A stretch of DNA of 64,000 nucleotides from Diphasiastrum complanatum (Eukaryota > Streptophyta > Lycopodiopsida > Lycopodiales > Lycopodiaceae), in assembly GCA_029204225.1 (NCBI GenBank), contig CM055095.1, positions 11,811,506 through 11,875,505 of the forward strand, given 5' to 3'. The translations under genes were made by a program, and so were the position numbers. Position 1 is the first letter of the stretch. Each line of letters begins with the position of its first letter. The notes under the pieces were generated by a model, which saw only the letters and a list, made by a program, of their open reading frames with translations, made no database searches and was not told the DNA's origin. Shown here one piece after another: positions 53,712 to 64,000 of this stretch.

Positions 53712-54407
53712 CTAGGCCATGTAGGTTATTATCGAAGAATAATAAAAGATTATGCAATAGTAGTCACCCCACTGACTAGATTATTAAAAAATTCTGTAGA
53801 ATACTACTGGTTACAAGATCACCGGGATGCTTTTGAAAAGCTAAAATAGTCTCTAGCCGAAGCAACTGGAGTAAGACCTCCAGATTGGGGGAAATTTCAC
53901 GTATATGTAGACACTTCGTCGTTTGCAATAGGTGTAGTCCTAAGCCAAAAAGATGATCAAAATATTGATTATCCAATTTATTATGCCGGTAGACAATTAG
54001 CAGCCTCCGAGAAAAATTATTCCACCACAGAGCGAGAAACATTAGGCATGATCTACCTAGTTAAAAAATTTAGGCATTATCTTTTAGGATACCCTTCCAT
54101 GTAGATCGCTATGCATTAAAGCATCTAGTAAATAAACCTGACCTTTCAAGAAGGATAGTTAGATGGGTTTTATTATTAGATGAATTTGACTATCAACTGG
54201 AGTTAAGGAGGGGAAAGGACCACCAAAATGCAGATTATATATCACGGCTTAAAACTAAAAACCAATTTGAACCAATTTTGGATAAATTTCCAGATGAGTA
54301 CATAATGCGCATTCAAGCAGAATCATCTAACTATATAGATATTATTAATTTCTTACAGGATCAAATTTATTTTGAACACTTTAACAAACAGCAAAAAACT
54401 ATCTCTT
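53712..54407 (+). pseudogene. Ty3/gypsy RT thumb and RNase H fragment
   Basis: The plus strand begins LGHVGYYRRIIKDYAIVVTP at the RT thumb, then RNase H (VYVDTSSFAIGVVLSQKDDQ, YYAGRQLAASEKNYSTTERE). A frameshift near 54100 leads to HLVNKPDLSRRIVRWVLLLD and HQNADYISRL, then a linker ending at a stop near 54407. RT palm, protease and integrase are absent. It is a different lineage from elements 1-3: the RNase H motif is TERE and chromodomain sequence is missing. Confidence 0.88.
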
Positions 54408-54864
54408 AATATTTATCATTCTTGATTCACTGCCCAGATCAGGCAAAACATCTGAGTGTGTAGTATATGTCCAGCCTGTCAGAGGACACTCAGATTTGAA
54501 CACTAATTGCACTTACATCCATTCAGCTACTAAAGCATGTAGGCAAGATGCTCAACAACAAATATGCTTTCTTCTCGGTTGAACACCAACAAGATAGCTA
54601 CATACGGATTGCTACAAACTGAATTAGACAGACCTTGCAAAATGAAAACTAAACTAGAACATACATCTAATCAAATGCAAGAAATAGAAAACTAATTGGA
54701 CAACATTACAATTGTCCAAGAATCAAGAAACACACATTCCTTGATTCTTAGACATTCCAAGAACATCAAGAACTAGGATGTTAGTGAATTTGCAAAGTCT
54801 CAACCACAAACCTAGCCTCTAGTTTAATTGAATCCTACATTAATCCACAAGAACAAGAAATGAA
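54408..54864. other. Unassigned stretch
   Basis: No long frame or motif; possibly gypsy leftovers. Confidence 0.3.
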
Positions 54865-55191
54865 ATGCAAGAACTAATCCACAATTATCCTGTTCCACAA
54901 TGCATAAGGAAAGAAACAAGAAATCTAAATATATCCCACAACCACAATCAAGAGTGGAAGGGCAAGATCATATATGCATCACTTAAGAAAGCATTCATGG
55001 AGCCTAATGAATGCATCAAACTTGTGGAGGCTCGTGATATTAGAAGCATGGAGTTGAAGTGTTACATAGAAAGGTCTCTTCTAAGAAGATGGGATCTCTT
55101 AAGTAATCAAAAGAGCTACTTAGGTGGAGCAAAAGAACAGAGGTTTTCAAGGCTTGATAGTATTAGAATAACAATGTGCCAATCTATATAA
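54865..55191 (+). CDS. Hypothetical 108-aa basic frame
   Basis: ATG-started frame, Lys/Arg/Glu-rich in the middle (ECIKLVEARDIRSMELKCYI, ERSLLRRWDLLSNQKSYLGG). No motif recognised. The right end meets minus-strand copia protease at 55197. Confidence 0.2.
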   Translation: MQELIHNYPVPQCIRKETRNLNISHNHNQEWKGKIIYASLKKAFMEPNECIKLVEARDIRSMELKCYIERSLLRRWDLLSNQKSYLGGAKEQRFSRLDSIRITMCQSI

Positions 55192-55196
55192 GTTTC

Positions 55197-56520
55197 TTCA
55201 TGTCGAGTGCAAGGATCTTACTTGTCCTATGATTGGTCATATGTTGAGTAGCTCCATAATCCAGAAACCAAGAAATATCCAATAGTATTTTTTGGTTTGA
55301 CCATAAATACTCCTTCATCCATGTCAATGTCGGGAGGTGTTGTTTTGCCTATTGATCTGGTTTCTTACTGGCATTCTTAGAGAACTCTACAATCCTGGAT
55401 CTCATGATTAGTGCGCTTGCAATACTTACAGAACATCGTCTTCTTCAACTGTGGATTTGATAATTGTTCTTGACTTTGAGTCATTTTCTGATTTGATGCG
55501 GACTGCTTAAAGCTTTTCTGCTTCTATCATTTTGAGCCTTTGTTGACATATAAAGCTTGAGATGATGAAGTCGTCGAAGCATCTTGACCTCTTCGATTAT
55601 CTTCTTGCAGCAACATAGTGATAACTCTGGTAAGAGCTAAATCTGAGTGTGTTGTTATGATTATCACACAGTTCTCATATGTAGAGGGCAAACTTGAAAG
55701 CAATGTCATAATTGCATCTTTTGGCCTTTGACCATAAATGCTCCTTCGTCCATGTCGAGATTGGGAGATGATGGACTACATTCGCCTGTTGATCTGCTTA
55801 CTTGCTGGCATTCTTTTCTTTTAATATCCTGCGATCATGGATCTCATGATTAGTACATTTGCAATAATTACATAACATCTTCTTCTTCGACTGTGGATTC
55901 GGTTTCTGATTTGATGTGAACTGCTTAGAGCTTTTCTGCTTCTACCATTTTGAGCCTTTGTTGACATATAGAGCTTGAGATGATGAAGTCGACGAAGCAT
56001 CTTGACTTCTTTGATTATCTTTTTGCAGCAACATAGTAATAACTTTGGTAAAAGTCAAATCCGAGTGTCTCAATATGATCATCACCCAGTTCTCATATGA
56101 AGAGGGCAAGCTTGAAAGCAATGTCATAATTGCGTCTTGATCGTCTATGACTGATCTGACAGCGGCCATCTGTTGCAAGAGATTCTTAAATTGGTTAACG
56201 TAATTCTGAAGTGAATCTCCATTCAACATCTTGAGTGTGAAGAATTTTCTTCGTTCACATTATATAGTGAGCTCAGGATGTCCCATACTTCTTTTGAAGT
56301 TTGAGCTTCATATATGTGGCCAATATGAGTGTCTTATTTATTGAGAATAATAAGCGTGAAAGCTTTACCATCCTTCGATTTCCACTTTGAGTCGGTTGTG
56401 TCATCTTCGGACTTCACTTCGATACCTGTAACAACATCCCACAACTCGTTGGCGATTAGCAAGGTCTTCATCTTAAATTTTCAGACGTAGTAATTGGATC
56501 CATTCAACTTGTTTATGATA
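55197..56520 (-). pseudogene. Ty1/copia gag and protease start with internal duplication
   Basis: The minus strand from about 56520 reads the gag N-terminal part with stops, then MLNGDSLQNYVNQFKNLLQQ and MTLLSSLPSSYENWVMIILR, then a zinc-knuckle region (CNYCKCTNHEIHD). This region is present twice in tandem (about 55300-55725 and 55730-56145). The protease start follows at 55197-55290 (FLDYGATQHMTNHR; Tyr replaces Ser of the usual DSGA). Many stops. A decayed primer site lies at 56767. Confidence 0.82.
55300..56145. repeat. Tandem duplication of about 420 bp inside copia gag
   Basis: Matching landmarks (GACCATAAATRCTCCTTC, GATCTCATGATTAGT, AGCTTGAGATGATGAAGTCG, CTTGAAAGCAATGTCATAAT) recur at 418-431 bp spacing. 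Copies differ by roughly 10-15 percent with small gaps. Confidence 0.85.
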
Positions 56521-56766
56521 AGACCGACCTTACTTTGAGAATCCATCTGGAACTTGTTTATGATAAGAACGACTTTACTTTGAGAATCCATCTGGAACTT
56601 TAGACTGTCAATAATTCAATGTCATTAAGAGACAGATGTTGTGCTGCCTACAATCGAAAATCAACTACCTGATAATGAAATTGGATACCACAAATTGAAG
56701 AATATGATACAGTGAAAAATATCTAATAATATCGATTTGATATCACGAAAGTTATCAAGTATTAGA

Positions 56767-56779
56767 GCTCTGATATAAC
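56767..56779 (-). other. Decayed copia primer site
   Basis: Minus strand reads TGTTATATCAGAGC; the ATCAGAGC half of the primer site is intact. It lies upstream of the gag fragment at 56520. Confidence 0.5.
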
Positions 56780-56781
56780 AG

Positions 56782-57676
<895 letters not shown>

Positions 57677-57679
57677 TTT

Positions 57680-57697
57680 TGGCATCGTTGTTGGGGA
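57680..57697 (+). other. Gypsy primer binding site, tRNA-Asp-like
   Basis: TGGCATCGTTGTTGGGGA resembles the TGGCGCCGTTG(C/T)CGGGGA primer site of many plant gypsy elements. The differences are transitions of the C-to-T/G-to-A type expected from decay of methylated DNA. Confidence 0.65.
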
Positions 57698-58265
57698 GCT
57701 ATGCGAATTTTTTAGATTGCATCATTTTTGGTAGATGGTTAGCTTGCATTAGGCATCTTGTTTTGGCATGAATAAGGTTAAAATTGCATTTTAGGATTAG
57801 ATTGGAGTGATTTTGCCTGATTTGAGTGGATCTTCTTGTTTGAAATCTAAATTGATTGTTGAACAGAGATAGCTATTCAGATCACCAATCTTAAGATCCA
57901 TTTGGATATGAGAAACCAGCAAAAACAACAAAAATCGGTTAATTCTTCCAGATTTGAGCAATAAGGAGGCAACATCGTCATCAGATCTGATAACTTTTTA
58001 TCCTCTTACAGGAAATCTTTGCCGAGCTGCAAAAAGCTTCGGTTTCACTCACAAATCCTTCAGATTGAAGTATTTTGATAAAAATTCTGAAAAATCTTCA
58101 TTTTAAATGTCGATCATTTGAACAAGATCTAATTCTTGGAAATAAAAAATATGATTACTTCCAAGTGATAAAATTTTACAAACCTAATCTAATCTGATTT
58201 GAGATAGGATTTTGTTTGAAAAATCTGGATCCAATCTCATTATTTGATTATTTTAATTTGAAATT

Positions 58266-59370
58266 ATGGCTGAAGGAGGACCAAGGAACCCACGACCAAT
58301 TATTGTTAGAAGGTCTCCTCGTCTAGATATACCAAAATACAATGGGTTATCTGATCCGTCAGATTTCTCCAGATTTTTTTTGAATCGTGTAGGGTTTATG
58401 ACGAAGTTTTTCCACAAGATAACTTCAGCTATTCCCTATGGCCTTAACTGGAGCTGCTCAAGATTGGTCTAATAACCAAGATGAAGTAGAATGACAAGAT
58501 TGGGAAGTGGTTAAAGCCGCTCTCATTACGAGATTTAAGCCAGAAAAATTTATTGAAGACCCCTTTCTCCTTTTAAGTAAAATTAAAATGGAAAAGAGAG
58601 AGGCAGTAAGAAATTATATTGAATAGATTAAACACCTCAGATCTGAGTGTGATCCCGATTTGATCAATGAAGATGCTTTGATCATGTGATTTTTAGCAGG
58701 TCTACCCAAACGGATTAGATGCGAGCTGAAATGCCATACTAAATATGCTACGATACAAAGCGCTATGGCTGATGTAATTCATGAGGAGGATGAAGATTCT
58801 GACGATGAACCAAATATTGGAATGTTGCCTTATACAGCAGGGCAAACCACGACAACATCCACCACCATTGCATCAACGAATATCAATGCTACTACAGAGA
58901 AGATGATTGATGAATTTGAGAAACTTGGACAGAGGCAGCAGATGCAGCTAAAAAAGATGCAGTCCCAAATTGACAAAAAACTATTAAATTCTAAAATCAA
59001 CAAAAAATAATTGTTTTATTTATTTGAAAAACTAATTATTTTAAAATAGTAAATTTTTTTTTGTATGAAATAAAAAATATCTTGAAGACGTTCAAGCTAA
59101 GAGTAGCAAAGCAACTGAACAACTTCTTAAGACTTTTCCTAGTCGAAAAAATGTCTGTTGTTCAATTTGTGCTGGAAATCATACCATCAACGAATGTCCA
59201 TCGCTAAAAAGACGAATGACAGAGAGTGTTTGTCATTTGTGCAATACTACGGGTCATGAAACAGCCTTTTGCTCATTTAATTCTCGGATTATCCGACAAA
59301 GTATGCTAAGCTTCAGTATCGAGAACCTACTTATACAAAGGGTGTTGGAGAGAGGGAGATGAACAAGTTG
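58266..59370 (+). pseudogene. Gypsy element 4 gag with two zinc knuckles
   Basis: The ATG at 58266 (MAEGGPRNPRPIIVRRSPRL) is followed by DIPKYNGLSDPSDFSRFFLN. A frameshift near 58440 leads to the capsid core (WEVVKAALITRFKPEKFIED, FLAGLPKRIRCELK; stops at 58483, 58624 and 58687). A coiled-coil helix follows (MIDEFEKLGQRQQMQLKKMQ). After a frameshift near 59010 come two knuckles, CSICAGNHTINEC (shorter spacing, Cx2Cx3Hx4C) and CHLCNTTGHETAFC (standard). The sequence stops near 59370 where a copia LTR begins; protease and pol are absent. Confidence 0.82.
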
Positions 59371-59385
59371 GGAAAAGGTGCCATA

Positions 59386-60315
59386 TGTTAGAAACAAAAA
59401 ATAAGCTCAAAGAGGTAAGATGAACACAAATGAGAAACGAACTCGAACAAGAAATGAACGAGAAACAAACTCGAACAGAAAATGTTCGTGCATAGCGGAA
59501 CGAGTTATACGACTCTCTCCATAAGCATGACTACGCCTATCAGAACGAACAAAATGGTAGTGATGGGAATCATAGTCGTTCTTGATTACATAGCCAAACT
59601 TTAAGAAATAAATGAAGGTCCAGAAGAATGGTTTGTCGCGAATAGTAAGAAAAACTATTTGTCGTGAATGATTCGCGAAGAGCTAGATGGGGCTCGACTG
59701 ATAATTAGTCGCGAATGATTTGTGAAAGACAAGACTAAATGTTAGTCATCTATTATCAGAAAGAACAACTAGAAAGATCATACAGATTGAATGATAAGCA
59801 TAACAATATTAACATAGATCTGAATGCAGAACAAAGAACTGTATCAGATTAAGTATATCATGTATACATGTCAATATTGCGGTGGAGCACAAGACAATAG
59901 TGGACGAAATCGCATGCCCTACGAAGCTTATACAATCTGTAAAGAAATAAAACCTTATTGTTGACAATCAAAAATCAATGTGCAAGTCATCTACTTCATC
60001 TCATTCATCAACTCATTCACTCATTCATAAACTGAATACACAAATGTTATCCAGTATATATATACATAATATTACAAGTGTGCAGATGTGGAAAGTGCAA
60101 AGTGGATGTGCTGTCTGTAAGAGATCGTGGGTGGCTGCAGTTGTTGTCCAATCTGTTAGCGTAGTTGCATGGGGTGAGCGTGAAAAGGATGCAACGTCAG
60201 TCAGTGCTGAAGTGATCGTTGGTGATGACAATGCGAAAAGTGCATCACTCTTACGAGAAGTCTTAGGATTAGATTTACAGGGTGCCTTTGCTTTTAGGGT
60301 GCCTTTGGACTTTAT
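59386..60315 (+). mobile_element. Copia 5' LTR
   Basis: It starts TGTTAGAAACAAAAAATAAGC and ends next to a perfect primer site at 60318. A TATA box (TATATATATACA) lies at 60055-60066. Two tandem units of GAGAAAC(G/A)AACTCGAACA lie at 59431-59484, and three TCG(C/T)GAAT motifs at 59633-59725. No second LTR or gag was found. The open frame across 59978-60418 is fortuitous. Confidence 0.6.
60055..60066 (+). promoter_or_regulatory. TATA box in the copia LTR
   Basis: TATATATATACA, about 250 bp before the primer site, fits the U3 promoter of an LTR. Confidence 0.5.
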
Positions 60316-60317
60316 AT

Positions 60318-60330
60318 TGGTATCAGAGCC
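60318..60330 (+). other. Copia primer binding site
   Basis: TGGTATCAGAGCC, identical to the sites at 2480 and (minus) 10526. Confidence 0.9.
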
Positions 60331-61322
<992 letters not shown>

Positions 61323-61476
61323 GTTCCTGACGCGCGGGCCCTTTTCTTTTCGGACTCTGGTTTTCTGGTAAGACCTGTGGAGGGAAGTGTGAAATGTGTG
61401 GTAAAAGAGGGGGCGGAGGTGGTTTCGGGTTTGGTAAACTTGAGACAACTTAAAGTTGTCATGGAGTTTAAATGGT

Positions 61477-61503
61477 GGGGGGGGGGGGGGGGGGGGGGGG
61501 GGG
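61477..61503. repeat. G27 homopolymer
   Basis: Twenty-seven consecutive G, possibly length-inflated by sequencing or assembly. Confidence 0.9.
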
Positions 61504-63590
61504 TTTGTTTTGCAAGTCTGGCAATTTTTCCTATGGGTTTTCTCGTTGGCTTTTTCTTTTTCATGTGGGCATTTTAGTCATTTTTGGACTACGTAAAAGC
61601 AAAGGTAGTTACTTTTTGAATGAAATGTAATGGGTTACATAATGATAGATTTTTGATGCATTGACAAGTTTTTTTCGAATTTTTATTGCTTAAGATCCAT
61701 TTTGCAATGATCATTGGTATAAATTCTATAAGCACGATATTGTCCGTTAAAAGCTACGTTTTTTTGGACATTGCTCAAATAGAAAAGTTACACTAGTAAT
61801 GAGTTTAACCGAACGTAAATGTTTTAAATTTTTTAAATTTTAGTATGCAAATGGATAAATGAAATTTGGATTAGGGGTGGCAAATGAAAATTTGCCTGGC
61901 ATCACTCGACTGTGATGACCTCCTAATTGATTCAACACATGGTTAAAATTTTGGACCGTGGTGTGTCGAAATTTCATTTGGGCAATAAACAGAAAAAAAA
62001 CCGAATGGAAAATCTAATCGATAATTAGCCATTATAATATACAGCTTGGGCTTACAACTGGAAATTTTTTTGGTGATTAAAGCCCAGAAGTTGTCGATGA
62101 CTGGATAAATCGTTGATTGAGCTACTTTAGCTTGCACAATGTCCCTGAATAAAAAGAGCGAATTTTGTCAATTTTTTGCCTTGGGTAAGGCCTCCTTATG
62201 GTGGAGGACGCAACCCATAGAATTGTGTTTGGGCTGTATTCCTGGGGGAATTCCGTAAGGCTTTCTCACAATTGACGAATTATATTCGCTTTATTAACTA
62301 CAATGGGCAACCGAGAATTGGACACTTGTGTCTAGAAATTATTGGATTTTTTTTAGTAAGGTGTCATTTTTTTCAGAAATAGACACGATAAAAAACGGCC
62401 CAAAAGCCTAGGATAGAAAAACTTAAATGGAACGAGAAAGTTGTTTCTTGTTATGCTTGAAGCTATGGGCGTATCAACACTGTTTGTTGTTAAGAACAAG
62501 AAAATGTCGGTTCATTCTTTCCCATTTCTAAATCTGTCATCGTGAACCTTACGACAACCGTAAAGATTGTGAAAAGGGGCGAAAGAATGTTTGATTGAGT
62601 TGAAGTTGGAATTTTTTATAAATTCCTGAGAACTTTTATAATTTTTTTATAAATTTTATAAATCAGGAAGTGGAGGGCCTTCGTGGAGGAAAAACCTTTG
62701 GTATGGGACGCAGGCAATTCCAAAATGAAGATTTGAAACTAACTGGATCAGTTGACCATAGTATGGCCATAAGTCTTAGTGATGCCAAATACTATCGATC
62801 ATAAAATGGGTGTTTTGTCGGAAATTTGAGATATTGGTCATGACCTCTTTTTTGGATATCTCAAATTTACAAAACCGAAATTCCGACAAGTTATTTCTTT
62901 GTAAAAGATATATTGGTGAATTTCTTAAACTATTATTAACCCGGTTTTTTGTGATTCCTTGGAAGGTAATCTTTTATTACCCGTTGATCATGGACGATGT
63001 CCCAGAAATAGTTAATGGAACTGTTTTCTAAAAATGATTTTCCTTGCTTAAATCTTTGAAAAAATCATTTTCTGATTTATGGGTTTATTCTCAAGCTTGG
63101 TAACCAAGAAGATCTTTGGTTTAGGCAGTATGTTGGGACATCATTGGTATTTGCTTACAATGATGCAACACTTCTTTTGACTTTCAAGATTTTCTCGTAT
63201 CTTTTCTTTGAAACTTCTCCAGAGCAAATCACGAATGATATTTGGAAACTCAGGGCATTTCCTGTTGCAAGGGGGAGAGGTAGGAAGATAAGAGTGTTAT
63301 CAAGGAGAAGCATCGATCAGAAATTCTAGGAGGAATCTATTATAGATGGCGGACCTGTTTTATAAATCAGAAACGATAGGATATTCAGATATTACAAAAA
63401 TCCTTTATGGATTATAGTAGATTTTTTATTTAAAGATTTAAAGGGGGGGGGATTTAGAAATACTTTTGTGATAGGAAAGTGGCTGATAACAAGTCCGATT
63501 GATCTGTGTCAGAACTTGGTAATTCTATTGCACGATAGGGGTTGTTGAAACCTGTTCCTTGCTGGATATTAGAAAATCCATTTCAGTCTT
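61504..63590. other. AT-rich spacer, no gene recognised
   Basis: Several plus-strand frames of 60-75 codons (62810-63031, 63144-63329) read as partly protein-like, for example FETSPEQITNDIWKLRAFPV, but have no known motif. They may be a decayed gene. Nothing else was seen. Confidence 0.3.
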
Positions 63591-63599
63591 TCCCTGATT

Positions 63600-64000
63600 C
63601 AAGGAATCTTGCAAACTTGAATTGACTCCTGAAAGTACTCATTGCCAATACTTTCCAAAATAAGGATCGGACTCATAAAGCTCTCGAAGACATTGAAACA
63701 ACCCCGGTTCTATAACAGGTAAAGCTCAACTGATTAATAACCGGTAACCTACTCAAAGCATCCACTAGAGTATTTTGACTTCCTTTACAATAACGTATAG
63801 AAAAGTCAAAGATTTGCATCAGCTCAGCCCATCTAGCTTGCCTCCCCTTTAAATCTGTAGCATCACAAAAATATCAAAGAGTCTGATGATTCGTCAAAAC
63901 TTCAAATCTGGCTCCATATAAATAATGTCGCCAAATTTTCGAGGAATGAACAATTGCTACAATTCCTTCTCATAGGTACAATACCTAGACTGAGCAAAAT
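63600..64000 (-). pseudogene. Gypsy RNase H fragment, cut by window edge
   Basis: Minus strand reads LTNHQTL, then YFCDATDLKGRQARWAELMQ, FDFSIRYCKGSQNTLVDALS and R, the C-terminal half of gypsy RNase H, and then a linker to about 63600. A stop replaces a residue after NHQTL. The rest of pol would lie to the right of the window. Confidence 0.8.

Overview
The window looks like nuclear DNA of a land plant with a repeat-rich genome. One split host gene with six GT-AG introns sits in a sea of decayed Ty1/copia and Ty3/gypsy retrotransposons, long dinucleotide tracts and AT-rich spacer. There are no operons, ribosome binding sites, CRISPR arrays, rRNA or convincing tRNA genes. The species cannot be fixed from sequence alone; the element mix and intron sizes would suit a large-genome lineage such as a fern, but that is inference.

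Layout. 0-2.5 kb: repeated hairpin-like motifs and a plus-strand copia LTR with its primer site. 3.3-6.7 kb: a broken copia gag, a plus-strand coiled-coil gene candidate (4144-4874), and a minus-strand decayed polyprotein of unknown family with its own TATA box (about 4900-6628). 7.3-12 kb: a minus-strand copia element with an internal inversion, whose short LTR abuts a truncated gypsy polymerase. 12-17.4 kb: further LTRs, copia ends and a pair of AT-rich direct repeats. 18.5-23.0 kb: the only clearly intact gene, a secreted plant glycerophosphodiester phosphodiesterase of the GDPD5/GDPD6 type on the minus strand, seven exons, 379 codons plus stop. 24-28 kb: spacer with tandem repeats.

28-41.8 kb is a nest of three gypsy elements of chromodomain type: element 1 (minus, 28.4-33.4 kb), element 3 (plus, 33.4-36.1 kb, lacking its 5' half) and element 2 (minus, 36.4-40.6 kb, lacking the reverse transcriptase palm and the chromodomain core). 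All carry stops or frameshifts. 41.8-47 kb is mostly unrecognised spacer. 47-52.5 kb holds two related copia copies in head-to-head orientation. 52.5-53.7 kb has three consecutive plus-strand open segments of unknown origin, followed by a gypsy RT/RNase H fragment (53.7-54.4 kb), a copia gag with a tandem duplication (55.2-56.5 kb), a gypsy LTR-gag (56.8-59.4 kb) and a copia LTR (59.4-60.3 kb). The rest is spacer with a 130-bp CT tract, ending in another gypsy RNase H piece at the right edge.

The transposon proteins form the usual copy-and-paste set (gag shell, protease, reverse transcriptase/RNase H, integrase), but no element here is intact. The GDPD gene is unrelated to them and is a host phospholipid-turnover enzyme. 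The best candidates for something undescribed are the minus-strand polyprotein at 4.9-6.6 kb, the coiled-coil gene beside it, and the open segments at 52.5-53.7 kb.
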